Below are positions 53,851-63,406 of a DNA stretch of 64,000 nucleotides, one piece after another (the stretch's first letter is position 1; every line of letters starts with the position of its first letter). Below the pieces are notes generated by a model that had not been told where the DNA came from, searched no databases, and saw only the letters and a program-made list of their open reading frames with translations. This DNA comes from Halonotius sp046719765. GTDB taxonomy: Archaea > Halobacteriota > Halobacteria > Halobacteriales > Haloferacaceae. Position numbers and translations under genes: made by a program. The DNA lies in contig NZ_JABEBY010000002.1 in the NCBI RefSeq assembly GCF_046719765.1, positions 152,063-216,062 of the forward strand, read 5' to 3'.

Positions 53851-54333
53851 CTACGTTTCGCCGTCCCAGTAGTCGGTGGTCGCGTCCTGTTGGTAATACC
53901 CCTCCAGCGTCCGCTCATCGCGGCCGCCGGGCGGGGAGCCCACGTAGACGCCAAACTTCTCGGAGTCCGGATAGACGGTTACATCGGGCTCGATCATCGT
54001 CGAAACCGCCAGATACCGGAGCGCCTCGTCGGTGTCGTTGATCACGCGATGGCCACCGCTGGCGTCGGCCGGGAAGTTGAGATAGTCGCCCTCGCTGATG
54101 GCGGCTTCCTCGCCCTCACACCGGACGGTTCCCTCACCGGCCAGCACGAAGATGGCCTCCTCGTTGGCCGTGTGATAGTGGTAGGGCCACGATCGCTTGC
54201 CGGCTGGGAGCTCATAGAGGCTACAGCCGAGTTGGTCGCCGCCGGCGTCCTCGCCGAGGTGTTTGCGCTTGAACTCGGTGTCACCGCCGTCGACTGTCGT
54301 CCATTCCATCTCGTCGGCGTTGGCGCGTCGCAT
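53851..54333 (-). CDS. Cupin-domain protein
   Basis: The 160-residue single cupin has motif 1 with WPYHYHTANEEAIFVLAGEG (HxH and Glu metal ligands, about residues 50-63) and motif 2 around YLNFPADASGGHRVIN (His ligand). The C-terminus YYQQDATTDYWDG fits the sugar-binding or quercetinase-like small cupins of unknown substrate. The start at 54333 (MRRANADEMEW) is favoured since upstream frame residues are basic. It is divergent from the proteasome beta gene. Confidence 0.82.
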   Translation of the reverse strand: MRRANADEMEWTTVDGGDTEFKRKHLGEDAGGDQLGCSLYELPAGKRSWPYHYHTANEEAIFVLAGEGTVRCEGEEAAISEGDYLNFPADASGGHRVINDTDEALRYLAVSTMIEPDVTVYPDSEKFGVYVGSPPGGRDERTLEGYYQQDATTDYWDGET

Positions 54334-54474
54334 ACGCGAGCGTATGTCGGCAGTACTGAATGTCTTCCGCCGGCCGGCGGCACGTGTCGGTGAGTCACGG
54401 CACCGATTCATCGCGTCGCGGCGAGGGTTCGCCGAATGGTTGCATTTATCCGCGCGCCGACCCAATCGCTTATA

Positions 54475-55206
54475 ATGCGAACTCCGACACGCGATGCTGC
54501 GAGTGAGTTAGGTCAGCTCGACGGTGAGGACAGCAACGTCTTCGGCCCGGAACTCGGCGAGTTCAGCGGCAACGCCGACCGCGAGGGGTCGGCCGCCGAC
54601 GACGCCGGCATGAAGACGGGAACGACGACAGTCGGCCTCAAAACCGAGGAGGGCGTCGTCCTCGCCACCGATATGCGGGCGAGCCTGGGCAATATGGTCT
54701 CCAGCAAAGACGTCCAAAAGGTCGAGGAGATCCACCCGACGGGCGCGCTCACCATCGCGGGCTCGGTGTCGGCCGCCCAAAACCTCATCAGCTCGCTGCA
54801 GGCCGAGGTGCGGCTCTACGAGGCCCGCCGTGGCGAGGATATGAGCATGCAGGCGTTGTCGACGCTGACCGGGAACTTCCTCCGCTCGGGTGCGTTCCTC
54901 ATCGTCAGCCCGATCCTTGGCGGCGTCGACGACGAGGGCAGCCACATCTACTCCATCGACGCGCTGGGTGGGACAACCGAAGAGGAGTACACGGTCACCG
55001 GCTCCGGCAGCCAGTTCGCCCTCGGTGTGCTCGAACAGCACTACGAGGAGGATCTCTCCTTGGACGAAGCCGAGACGGTCGCCGCCCGCGCGATCAAGAG
55101 CGCGGTCGAGCGTGACCTCGCTTCGGGTAACGGGATCAACGTCGCCGTCGTCACCGACGAGGGCGTTGAGGTCAGCAAGTACAAGGATATCGACCAGCTG
55201 CTGTAG
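54475..55206 (+). CDS. psmB: Proteasome beta subunit
   Basis: The 243-residue Ntn-hydrolase precursor begins MRTPTRDAASELGQLDGEDS. A 49-residue propeptide is removed at GMKTG-TTTVGL so Thr50 becomes the catalytic N-terminus; the mature part has GVVLATDMRASLGNMVSSKD with the catalytic Lys. It forms the 20S core with alpha subunits, not present in the window. ATG 54475 follows a TTTATC box (54445-54450) by about 27 nt; it is probably leaderless. Confidence 0.94.
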   Translation: MRTPTRDAASELGQLDGEDSNVFGPELGEFSGNADREGSAADDAGMKTGTTTVGLKTEEGVVLATDMRASLGNMVSSKDVQKVEEIHPTGALTIAGSVSAAQNLISSLQAEVRLYEARRGEDMSMQALSTLTGNFLRSGAFLIVSPILGGVDDEGSHIYSIDALGGTTEEEYTVTGSGSQFALGVLEQHYEEDLSLDEAETVAARAIKSAVERDLASGNGINVAVVTDEGVEVSKYKDIDQLL

Positions 55207-55319
55207 GCGACTACTGTCTGTGTTCTCGGTTTCGGCGGTGGCTCGACTACCACCGGCTGGGCTGCGGTTGACGGCGGTAGAACGCTATTTGTTTCTGGAG
55301 CGAGTTGCTACGGACAGCA

Positions 55320-55586
55320 ATGGCGCTCTTCGACCGGCTGCGACACGCAGCCCAGCGTGTCTTTCGGCAGTCACCTCACCAGCGGATGTCGCGTGCGCTC
55401 GCCAAGACGCTCGGCTACCGTGTGGTGATGATCGTGATCACCATCGTCGTCGCCTTCTGGTTCACCGGTAACACGGGGGAAGCACTCAGCATCGGTCTCG
55501 TCGCCAACGTCGTCAAAACGGGGACGTACTACGGCTACGAACGCCTCTGGGATCGGATCTCCTGGGGGATTGCATCGACAGAATAG
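55320..55586 (+). CDS. DUF2061-family small membrane protein
   Basis: The 88-residue protein has a basic amphipathic start (MALFDRLRHAAQRVFRQS) and two membrane segments around YRVVMIVITIVVAFWFTG and ALSIGLVANVVKTGTYY. The family signature includes KTLGYRVV and YERLWDRISWG. Function is unknown. It lies 113 nt after psmB, with a CTATTTGTTT box (about 55286-55295) as candidate promoter. Confidence 0.82.
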   Translation: MALFDRLRHAAQRVFRQSPHQRMSRALAKTLGYRVVMIVITIVVAFWFTGNTGEALSIGLVANVVKTGTYYGYERLWDRISWGIASTE

Positions 55587-55643
55587 TGCGGCACTCTGTG
55601 TTTGGGACGCACATACTGGCTCTCGGTACGTCCCCGAACAGGC

Positions 55644-57797
55644 TCATCGACGCCCTGTCTGTGGGATGGTAACCGCGATCGTATTTCCAACCTGACCTGT
55701 CTCAACAAACTGAACGGTGCCACCTGATCGGGACACGATCAGCTTCACGAGCCAAAGCCCGAGTCCGCTGCCGTGATAGAGCGGACTCCGACTCTCGGGA
55801 TGCTGTATCACATCACGCTCCATCTCGGGGATCCGCGGCCCATTATCGGCGACTGTTATCTGCACCTGTTCGGCCGCCTGTTCGACTGTCACCGCAACGC
55901 GTGGCTCCTCGCCGTCGTTGTGAATGATCGCGTTTGTCATGAGCTCTTCGAGCGCGTACACAAACTTATCGCCCACCTGCAGTCGTGGTGTCGCCACACC
56001 GTCGATCTGTATCGTCGCCTCCGGATAGGTCGACTCAAATTTTGACTCTACCTCCTCTAGGATCGGCTGTAGATCGATCTCCGACTGCGTCGGCGGTTCA
56101 CGCAGTAGCTGTGTGATCTCTCGTTGTTTTTCGGTCGTTGCGAGCAGCTTATCACACATCTCGCGGATCTTCCCGGCGAGCCATGTGACATCTTCTGCCC
56201 CCTTTTCGTGAATCGTATCCGCCGAGCCGCGGATGACGTTCATATCGTTGCGAAGGTTGTGCCGGAGCACGCGGTCGAACAGTGCCAACTGCTGTTGGCG
56301 TTCCTTGCGGGCGGTGATCTCTTGGCTGTTGATCAGATACCCCTCGACACCGGGGGTGTCGGTGTGGGCTCGCCCGCTGGCCTCCATCCACCGCCATGAG
56401 CCATCGGCGTGTCGCGCGCGATACTCGATCGGCTCAAGCGTTGGTTGTCCTGTCGCCACCCACGAATTGAACGCTGTTTTCACCTCGTCGCTGTCGTCGG
56501 GGTGGATGTATTCCCAAGCGATCTCGCCGATCGTCTCAGCCGGCGGGTGGCCCAAGATTCGTTCGATCGAGGGGCTTTGATACTGAAACCGGCCATCGGT
56601 GTCGACGACAGAGATGATATGGTTTGTCTCCTCGATCAGTGCTTGGAAGCGGTGCTCCCGTTGTCGCTGCTCGGTGATATCGCGGAGCGTCCCAACCGAC
56701 CCGACAAACGAATCGCCCTCGTACGGCAACACCGCCATCTGATCCTCACAGAGGAGTGTGTCGCCATCCGCCCGCTGTATCGGTATCTCGAATACCACCG
56801 TCTCCGGCCCCTCACTGGAAAGCAGTCGGCCGAGGTGTTCTTCAGCCCGCTCAATCGCGGCCGCGTCTTTCAGCAGTGCGGATGTGCTCCCGATGATCGT
56901 CTCCCGGTCGTAGCCGACCAACTCGACGAACTCGTCGTTGACAAAAGTAAATCGGCCGTCGGCGTCGAGCACATAGATCCCGTCGGTCAGTGCCTCGATG
57001 ATCGTCTCGTTTTGTTCGAGTTCGGCTTTCCGTTCCACACTGTCGGTGACATCATGGAACATTGAGAAGATCGACCGGACAGCTCCATCGGGGTCAGTCA
57101 CAGCCCGGTTGTGCCACTTGTAGATGCGCACCTCGCCGTCTTTGTGGACGTTTTTGTTCACGACGTGGATGCCGCCGTCGGCACTGAGCAAGTTTTCAAC
57201 GGCTGCGCTAACGTGTTCTTGATCCTCCTCGGCGACGATGTGCTCCCAAGATTTGCCTGTGAGTTCCGCTTCGGTGTAGCCGAGCATCGCTTCGGCTCGT
57301 TTGTTGAGGCGTTCAAACCGAAACGACTCGTCCCACTGGACGGCTCCGAGCGGTGACTCCTCGAAAAAGTGGTTGAGCGTCTGTTCCTGTTGGGCTGCAA
57401 CCCGCTGTGCCCGATCGGCTCCAACCGCGTTTTGAATCCGGTTCAACAGCACCGCCGTCGCCGGCCCGCCGTCGCCGGCAGCGACATAATCTGTGGCCCC
57501 GGCAGCGAGCACCGCTTGTACGACTGATTCGCCTGGCGCTGACACAACACAAATCACCGGGAGCGTCGAATGCTGGGTACGAATGCGTTCGATGAACGTT
57601 GTCGCCGCTTCCGCCGGGCGTGGCACCCCAACGAGAACGCAGTCAGGCCGGTAGTCGGCAAGTGTCGCCAGTGCCGCGTCGGCGTCTGCGGCTGTTTCGA
57701 CGCGACCGGCTGCTTCGCTGTCTTCGACCGATGCGATGACCGCTCGCTGCACACCCACAGCGAGCATCGTGATCGGTGCATCGGCCGGGGTTGTCAT
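55644..57797 (-). CDS. Multi-PAS sensor histidine kinase with receiver-like domain
   Basis: The 717-residue soluble kinase has, in order, a REC-like domain (about 1-130; Asp in YRPDCVLVGVP), three PAS domains (about 140-265, 265-390, 390-515), a phosphoacceptor helix FDRVLRHNLRNDMNVIRG (about 520) and an ATPase domain (about 600-715; NAIIHNDGEEPR, ADNGPRIPE, GSGLGLWLVKLIV). HLRND-type H-boxes are typical of haloarchaeal bat-like kinases. The signal may be light, redox or a small molecule. There are no membrane segments. Confidence 0.9.
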   Translation of the reverse strand: MTTPADAPITMLAVGVQRAVIASVEDSEAAGRVETAADADAALATLADYRPDCVLVGVPRPAEAATTFIERIRTQHSTLPVICVVSAPGESVVQAVLAAGATDYVAAGDGGPATAVLLNRIQNAVGADRAQRVAAQQEQTLNHFFEESPLGAVQWDESFRFERLNKRAEAMLGYTEAELTGKSWEHIVAEEDQEHVSAAVENLLSADGGIHVVNKNVHKDGEVRIYKWHNRAVTDPDGAVRSIFSMFHDVTDSVERKAELEQNETIIEALTDGIYVLDADGRFTFVNDEFVELVGYDRETIIGSTSALLKDAAAIERAEEHLGRLLSSEGPETVVFEIPIQRADGDTLLCEDQMAVLPYEGDSFVGSVGTLRDITEQRQREHRFQALIEETNHIISVVDTDGRFQYQSPSIERILGHPPAETIGEIAWEYIHPDDSDEVKTAFNSWVATGQPTLEPIEYRARHADGSWRWMEASGRAHTDTPGVEGYLINSQEITARKERQQQLALFDRVLRHNLRNDMNVIRGSADTIHEKGAEDVTWLAGKIREMCDKLLATTEKQREITQLLREPPTQSEIDLQPILEEVESKFESTYPEATIQIDGVATPRLQVGDKFVYALEELMTNAIIHNDGEEPRVAVTVEQAAEQVQITVADNGPRIPEMERDVIQHPESRSPLYHGSGLGLWLVKLIVSRSGGTVQFVETGQVGNTIAVTIPQTGRR

Positions 57798-57855
57798 ACC
57801 TCAGTCTGGTGTTCCATCGATAAAACAATTGGTACGCACCCGCAGGGGCGTCGTG

Positions 57856-59388
57856 TTACCAATCCCGAAAGTCGCCGTCGATCAGCGTCTCGGATTGGTG
57901 GTCGATATACTCCCGCTGCATCTCATGAATCGCCGTCTCGAATCCCTCGCCGTCGTCGAGTCGCCCCCGAACCTGTTCGCGCTTCCAGCCGGCGGGGGTC
58001 AGTTCGTTGTCGACGCGCCACATCAGCGGCTGAAGATAGGCATCGACCGCCTCGTTGTCGAGGCCGACCGCGCGCAGCCCCTCGGCGGCGTGATCCAGGA
58101 GGTCGGTGATCGCGGCGGTGCTGTCGGTTGTTTCGGTGCCATCGGCAAGAATCCACTCGATGTCGGCCGCAAGCCCATTGCGCATGGCGGCGTAGAAATT
58201 GTCGCGGGCCGCGTCCCACGGAAGGTCGCCGACCGGGTGTTCGGTGCGGGTGAGTCCTTCCATCGCGCCCGCGAAGGCGACGGTGAGTGCCATCGAGTCC
58301 CGGACGGTCGGTTGGGCGGGCAGCGGGCGGAACTCGATTCTGGCGTTGGCCGCCGACCGGGAGGGGCCGCCGAAGACCGGTCGCACCCACCGCCAGAAGG
58401 TGCCGTGTTTGCGGCGGAGCGTGGCGAAGTTGTCGTGGAAGCGATCGCTGCGGTCGACATCCATCGGCACGATCACCTCGTCGTTGACGACGCGGCGGAT
58501 CGCCGTCTCCAGGCTGTCGATATCCTCGGGGAAGGCCACCTTGTCGGTCTCGGTGGCGGTGTTGAGCACCGACTCGAAGACGGCGATCCGGTTTTCGTGC
58601 CAGCCCTCCGCGAGGATTGTCTCGGGATCGACGCCCTCCTCGTAGAGATCCGGCGGGAAGAACGGCGCGTTGACGCCGAGGGCGAGCAGCGGGCCGGCAA
58701 GTCGGAGCGCGTAGGTGAAACACCGCGGGAGATCCATCGCCTGCTGCATCTGGTAGTGTGGCTGAATGGAGGTGATCAGGCTCTCGGGCATCAGCGTCTC
58801 GGCGGCGATATCGACGTGGGGGGCCTCGACGCGGAACGTGTCCGCAAGATTCCCGTTGGCCATCGCGTGGTACCGGACGGCATCTGTCATGTTGGTGGCG
58901 ATCCGAACCCCGTCGTCGTCGACGCTGTCGGTCAGATACTCACGGGCGGTTTCGCCGGTCGGTGGGATCGTCCACAGTCCGTCGCTGACGAGTCGCAGCC
59001 CCTCGGGGGCCGTACAGTCGAGGGCGGCCGTGAGCTGGCTGCGAACCTCCGATTCGATGGCGCGGACGCCGTCGGCGTTGAACGGCTGGGGGGTGGCGGT
59101 CATCTCGGCGTTGTGGAGGCCGAGTTCCTTCTCGAAGCCGATCAGCTCCAGCAGGCGGCGCGGAACGCGAGCCAACCCGTGGGATCCGTCGTCGCCGGGG
59201 TTCCAGCGGTTTTCCGAGACGGCGTAAAACTCGTATTCGAGGCCGAGGATCGACTGGTGGTTGTCGAAGGTGCCGTCGCTCAGCTCCGACAGCACGAAGT
59301 CGGCGTCGGTCGCGGCGTCCGTCCGGTACGATTCGGGGTCGACGGCCAGCACGTCGCGGACGGCGGCGGCCAGCGAGGACTCTGTCAT
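57856..59388 (-). CDS. Glutamate-cysteine ligase-like family protein
   Basis: The 510-residue protein resembles the GCS2 glutamate-cysteine ligase group (GLEYEFYAVSENRW at about residue 48, LVSDGLWTIPP, FGGPSRSAANARIEFRPLPA with the Arg-rich active-site strand). Haloarchaea make gamma-glutamylcysteine as main thiol, but from memory the known GshA of Haloferax volcanii is a shorter, different protein. This larger protein is therefore only ligase-like until tested. The ATG at 59388 is favoured since residues before it are basic. Confidence 0.72.
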   Translation of the reverse strand: MTESSLAAAVRDVLAVDPESYRTDAATDADFVLSELSDGTFDNHQSILGLEYEFYAVSENRWNPGDDGSHGLARVPRRLLELIGFEKELGLHNAEMTATPQPFNADGVRAIESEVRSQLTAALDCTAPEGLRLVSDGLWTIPPTGETAREYLTDSVDDDGVRIATNMTDAVRYHAMANGNLADTFRVEAPHVDIAAETLMPESLITSIQPHYQMQQAMDLPRCFTYALRLAGPLLALGVNAPFFPPDLYEEGVDPETILAEGWHENRIAVFESVLNTATETDKVAFPEDIDSLETAIRRVVNDEVIVPMDVDRSDRFHDNFATLRRKHGTFWRWVRPVFGGPSRSAANARIEFRPLPAQPTVRDSMALTVAFAGAMEGLTRTEHPVGDLPWDAARDNFYAAMRNGLAADIEWILADGTETTDSTAAITDLLDHAAEGLRAVGLDNEAVDAYLQPLMWRVDNELTPAGWKREQVRGRLDDGEGFETAIHEMQREYIDHQSETLIDGDFRDW

Positions 59389-59424
59389 CGCACGGGTGTG
59401 TGTTTTCAAGCCTCTTGAAGGCAC

Positions 59425-59659
59425 CTAGCTCGGACGGCGGTGCCCCCGAGAGGCGAGGTGTGTTGTCGTCGGGGTACTGGCATCACGATCAGCGGTAATC
59501 ATCGCTGGTGGTTGCGTGATCGGTGTCAGTGGTGATGATCGGCCGTGGTCGCGTGATCGGTGCGATCCCCGATCAGCGGCGGCCATCGGTGTGGAAGCTG
59601 TCACGCAGCAACCGGAGACAGCATCGCTCCCGGGGTGACGAGCCGTCACCGGGCCCTGG
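59425..59659. repeat. Gene-free stretch with short direct repeats
   Basis: The 18-nt unit at 59508-59525 (GTGGTTGCGTGATCGGTG) recurs at 59545-59562 with one change. CGATCAGCGG also occurs twice, at about 59487 and 59570, and GTGATGATCGG lies between. The layout resembles overlapping degenerate binding sites or slip-duplicated text. No gene is seen. It lies between the ligase-like gene and the PAS kinase. Confidence 0.5.
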
Positions 59660-60688
59660 TTATTTCGGATCGGCCAGCGGGACTGTGATTTCGATCACCG
59701 TTCGATCTGTGCTATTTTCCGCGAGTTTCAGGATTCCTTGATGCCGATTTACGATCGTTTGTACCTCCCATAAGCCGATTTTGCTGCCGTGTTTCAGCTG
59801 ATCGGGCTCCTCGTTGTGTAGCAGGGGTGCGACCTCGATATCCGGGATCGGGTCGCCGGTATCAATAATCCGAATATCTATCTGTTGATCAGCGACGTTT
59901 TCGCTTGCAGACACCGTGATATCCAAATCCTCGTGGGGGTTGTGTCTCACCGCGTTGTCAATGAGTTCGTGGACTGCCTTCTGTAACAGCGGATTTGCGT
60001 CGATATACACGTCTTCACCCGCAAGCTCCCAGTTGATGTCAGGATAGTTTGATTTGTATTTCTCAACCTCCGTCTCCAACATCGTCTGGACGTTCACCCG
60101 GTCTGTGTTCTCTTCGTCGTCGGTGAGTGATGTGATCTTATTCACCCAGTTGGTTAGTCGAACCAGTTCAGTGATGGCCCGTCGCATCTGGTCGAAGACC
60201 TTTGTTCCATCATACTGTCTGTCTATCTGGGAGAATCCGCCACTCACAATCTGGAGCTTATTGCGGAAATTGTGGCGAACAATCCGATTCAGGAGGTGAA
60301 AATGACGGAGCTTCATCTTGTACTCGTCGATATTCTGGATGACCGCGATAACGTACGACTGATCCTCTACGGAAAGCTCCGACAGGCGCATTTCGATCCA
60401 CAGTATCTCGCCTGATGGCCGTGTCACGCGCCATTCGAACTGCTGGGGGTGGCCCGCTGCTGCGGCCCGTATCTGTTTGATAAACTTGGATTTTGATAGT
60501 GAATCGGTGCCGACATCAACGATATCGATTGTTCTGAGCTTTTCGGCCGGATAGCCGTACACGTCTTCGGCATACTCGTTCGCATAACAGATGTCCCCGC
60601 TCGTCGAATCATGAACCGTCACACCGACCTCTAAGGTACTGTAGAACTGGTCGGCCTCGTCGTCAAATTCAAATGATGATGTGGTCAT
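59660..60688 (-). CDS. Single-PAS sensor histidine kinase
   Basis: The 342-residue soluble kinase has a PAS domain (about 12-130; LEVGVTVHDSTSGDICYANE), an H-box HLLNRIVRHNFRNKLQIV (about 135) and an ATPase domain (about 230-342; VHELIDNAVRHNPHED, IIDTGDPIPDIE, GSKIGLWEVQTIV). Codon usage here is clearly more AT-rich than in the 717-residue kinase or other housekeeping genes, suggesting transfer. No response regulator is adjacent. It marks the left edge of an AT-richer region. Confidence 0.88.
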   Translation of the reverse strand: MTTSSFEFDDEADQFYSTLEVGVTVHDSTSGDICYANEYAEDVYGYPAEKLRTIDIVDVGTDSLSKSKFIKQIRAAAAGHPQQFEWRVTRPSGEILWIEMRLSELSVEDQSYVIAVIQNIDEYKMKLRHFHLLNRIVRHNFRNKLQIVSGGFSQIDRQYDGTKVFDQMRRAITELVRLTNWVNKITSLTDDEENTDRVNVQTMLETEVEKYKSNYPDINWELAGEDVYIDANPLLQKAVHELIDNAVRHNPHEDLDITVSASENVADQQIDIRIIDTGDPIPDIEVAPLLHNEEPDQLKHGSKIGLWEVQTIVNRHQGILKLAENSTDRTVIEITVPLADPK

Positions 60689-61294
60689 CTGCGTTGCTGT
60701 GTGATTTAAGTATCGGCGGTCTGTGTAAATAATTAATGATAGCTAAGTGATTAGACTCGACCACCGCAGCTGTGTGAAACTGTTGATATCGTCATGATTC
60801 TGTTTTTAAACCCGTTCGATACAGTCGGTGCAGCCTGGTTGCGTCTGGGTTCCTCCGGCACCTCGCTCGTTCTTCACCGCCTGTGCACGTGGCTACGGGA
60901 GCACGGTTTCGACGGCAGCGATGTGCTGCGACCCGGGTGCTGATCGCTACAATGGTGTGAGCGATTAGCTGCGTGTTCCTAAAACCTGATACGAGTGCGT
61001 ATGGAGTGATGAATACAGAGGATCTAGTCGCTATCTCTGCCCAGCTCTTCTCCGGTGTGAGAAACTCTGTGATCGACTCGCTTGGGTCAGCGTTTGGTGT
61101 TTTGAAGTGTCTGCTTTTCGACCGTTTTTCGTCTCAAGCGACCGGACGCACCCACGAGTGCCGCAGAATCTTATATAGGTTTACTAAATCCTGACATACT
61201 TCTCAATATATAAGAATTTTCCCCGGGTTATTAACGGGGGTAACCGATTGTTGAACCGTATGATATACAACGAGCGAACCGGTGATTGTGAGTA
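60689..61294. other. 606-nt AT-rich interval without a confident gene
   Basis: It contains the kinase promoter (left), two weak open frames, and AT-rich text at 61160-61230 with TTATATAG (61170-61177) and an inverted CTTATAT/ATATAAG pair. Possible genes are 60794-60943 (49 codons, LCTWLREHG) and 61009-61194 (61 residues, beginning MNTEDLVAISAQL, with a TAAAACC box about 27 nt upstream). Neither has recognisable homology. The right end, GATATAC at 61261-61267, is the TATA-like box of the permease. Confidence 0.4.
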
Positions 61295-62749
61295 GTGAGC
61301 GGGAGCCAAACACGATCCCCAGAAGCCGAACTCGGGTTACTCGACGCGACGATGATTGGTATGGGGGCGATGATCGGTGCTGGCATTTTCGTGCTGACTG
61401 GGCTGGCCGCCGAAATCGCCGGTCCGGCGGCGATCCTCGTCTTCGCGCTGAATGGTATCGTCACCGCATTCACCGGACTCTCATATGCAGAGCTGGCCGC
61501 CTCGATCCCAAAAAGTGGCGGCGGATATGCCTTTGTCCGGGAGATATTTGCGGATCTTCCCTCGTTCATTATGGGCTGGATGCTCTGGTTTGCCTATATG
61601 ATCGCTGGGGGGCTGTACGCACTCGGCTTCGCGCCGAACTTTCTCGAACTGTTGCACGTCTATGGAATCGTTCCGCCGCCGGACGAGGTGGGTGCTGTCG
61701 TACTACCGGTTGTTGACGTGGGAGTACCACTCGCGTTCCTGTTAGCGTTCGTTGCCGTTCTCGGTCTGGTGGCACTCAACGCTGTCTCGACGGCTGCCAG
61801 TGGAAGTGCTGAGACGATCTTCACCATTATCAAGGTGAGCATCTTGGTCGTGTTCGTCGCCTTTGGTTTCGCCTCACCGATGTTCTCCGGGGCTGAGTTC
61901 CAGCCGCTGTTCCCCGAGGGGGCCGGAGCTACCGCGATCCTGCCGGCGATGGGGCTTACGTTCATCGCATTCGAAGGCTATGACCTTATCACGACCGTCA
62001 CTGAGGAAGTCAAGAACCCCCGTGAGAACATCCCAAAAGCGATCTTCGTGAGTCTGATCGCGACCGTGATAGTCTATTTGGCGGTTGTAACCGTTGCTGT
62101 GGGCACCCTCGGAGCAGAGGGGCTCGCCGACGCCGGCGAGGCAGGCATCGCTTCGGCGGCGACATCGTTCATGCCGACTGGTCTACCAATCATCCAGAAC
62201 GGCGGGGCACTCATCGTCTTCGGGGCGGTGTTCTCTACGCTGACCGCTCTTAATGCGGTCGTGATCGCCTCCTCACGGGTGGCGTTTGCGATGGGTCGAG
62301 AGGGACAGTTGCTGCCCTCGTTCGGCCAGATTCACCACCGATACGGGACACCGTTCGTTGCGATCCTCGCCAGCGCAGTCGTGATGCTCGGGTCAGTGGC
62401 ACTCCCGACACAGAGTGCCGGAAACATGGCGAGCCTATTCTTTTTGCTGTCGTTTATTATTGTTAACGTCGCCGTGATCAGGCTGCGTCGGGAGCGACCG
62501 AACATGAACCGCCCCTACGAGATCCCCTACTACCCGGTTCCGGTGGTGCTCGGTATCGCTCTCAACCTGCTTCTGGCCGGGGTGCTTGTGGAGTACTTGA
62601 TCCGGACTGACCCGCTGGCGCTGGCACTCAGCGTGGCGTGGATCCTGCTCGGGGGGCTCGTTTATGTAGCACTTGAGCGGCTACGAGTGTCATCGGAAAG
62701 CAATCCGACGACTACCGATACCGGAATAACGACGGAGGCTGAAGATTAA
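61295..62749 (+). CDS. APC-family amino acid permease (GTG start)
   Basis: The 484-residue transporter has 12 or so membrane segments in the LeuT-fold APC arrangement. The first helix has the unwound GMGAMIGAGIFVLTGLAAEI, and TAFTGLSYAELAASIPKSGG, GLTFIAFEGYDLITTVTEEV and VASRVAFAMGREGQLLP fit the APC amino acid transporter group. Translation starts at GTG 61295, about 28 nt after GATATAC. The cytoplasmic TrkA protein gene follows after 3 nt, so the pair probably forms one gated transporter unit, as seen for other haloarchaeal APC permeases. Confidence 0.88.
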   Translation: MSGSQTRSPEAELGLLDATMIGMGAMIGAGIFVLTGLAAEIAGPAAILVFALNGIVTAFTGLSYAELAASIPKSGGGYAFVREIFADLPSFIMGWMLWFAYMIAGGLYALGFAPNFLELLHVYGIVPPPDEVGAVVLPVVDVGVPLAFLLAFVAVLGLVALNAVSTAASGSAETIFTIIKVSILVVFVAFGFASPMFSGAEFQPLFPEGAGATAILPAMGLTFIAFEGYDLITTVTEEVKNPRENIPKAIFVSLIATVIVYLAVVTVAVGTLGAEGLADAGEAGIASAATSFMPTGLPIIQNGGALIVFGAVFSTLTALNAVVIASSRVAFAMGREGQLLPSFGQIHHRYGTPFVAILASAVVMLGSVALPTQSAGNMASLFFLLSFIIVNVAVIRLRRERPNMNRPYEIPYYPVPVVLGIALNLLLAGVLVEYLIRTDPLALALSVAWILLGGLVYVALERLRVSSESNPTTTDTGITTEAED

Positions 62750-62752
62750 CTC

Positions 62753-63406
62753 ATGACCAGCGATCTCGACACCATCATCGCAGGCGGTGGGCGCGTCGGC
62801 TTTCAAACAGCGGAGATACTTGCGAACCGCGGCCACGATGTGACGATTATCGAACGTGACGAACGGGTTGTCTCGGAAATTGCCGACGAGTGGATAGCGA
62901 CGGTCATCCAGGGTGATGCGACGAATCCCGACATCATCGAACAGGCTGGCATCGAGCAAGCTGACGTGGTCGCGGCACTCACAGGTGAAACAGGGCTGAA
63001 CCTTGCGGTCTGTCTGGCGGCCTCAGAGCTCAATCCCGGTATCCGAACCGTAGCGCGCATCGACCGCGCGGCTGGCGAGGCCTACACCCGATTTGTGGAC
63101 GCGATTCTCTTCCCCGAGCGGGCCGGTGCCCAAGTGGCGGCGAATCAAATCGTTGGTGGTGATGTCCAGATGCTGGCGGACGTGACGGGCACCCTCGACA
63201 TCATGCTCGTTCGCGTCGCAGAGGAGGCCCCGGCCGCCGGAAAGCAACTGACCGATGTACGCTTTCCTGCGGGGACATTGATCATCTCTGACGATGACGG
63301 TCACCGGATTGCCCGTCCCGACACGACGCTGACACCCGGCAGCCGCTACGTCGTTGCTGTCGAACCGGATGTCGCCGACGAAGTGATGAATTTGATGCGA
63401 GGGTAG
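62753..63406 (+). CDS. TrkA-type NAD-binding regulatory protein
   Basis: The 217-residue protein has a TrkA_N Rossmann domain (about 1-120; IIAGGGRVGFQTAEILANRG, VIQGDATNPDIIEQAGI) and a TrkA_C domain (about 140-215; AGKQLTDVRFPAGTLI, VVAVEPDVADEVMNL). Such proteins bind NAD(H) or nucleotides and gate K+ or other transporters. It starts 3 nt after the permease gene, so it probably regulates that transporter rather than a K+ channel. The stop is adjacent to the truncated integrase's end. Confidence 0.88.
   Translation: MTSDLDTIIAGGGRVGFQTAEILANRGHDVTIIERDERVVSEIADEWIATVIQGDATNPDIIEQAGIEQADVVAALTGETGLNLAVCLAASELNPGIRTVARIDRAAGEAYTRFVDAILFPERAGAQVAANQIVGGDVQMLADVTGTLDIMLVRVAEEAPAAGKQLTDVRFPAGTLIISDDDGHRIARPDTTLTPGSRYVVAVEPDVADEVMNLMRG

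Noticed and set aside
60794..60943. 49-residue plus-strand frame (LCTWLREHG) in the AT-rich gap
   Set aside because: No promoter box at a suitable distance and no recognisable family; kept only as a note in the interval entry.
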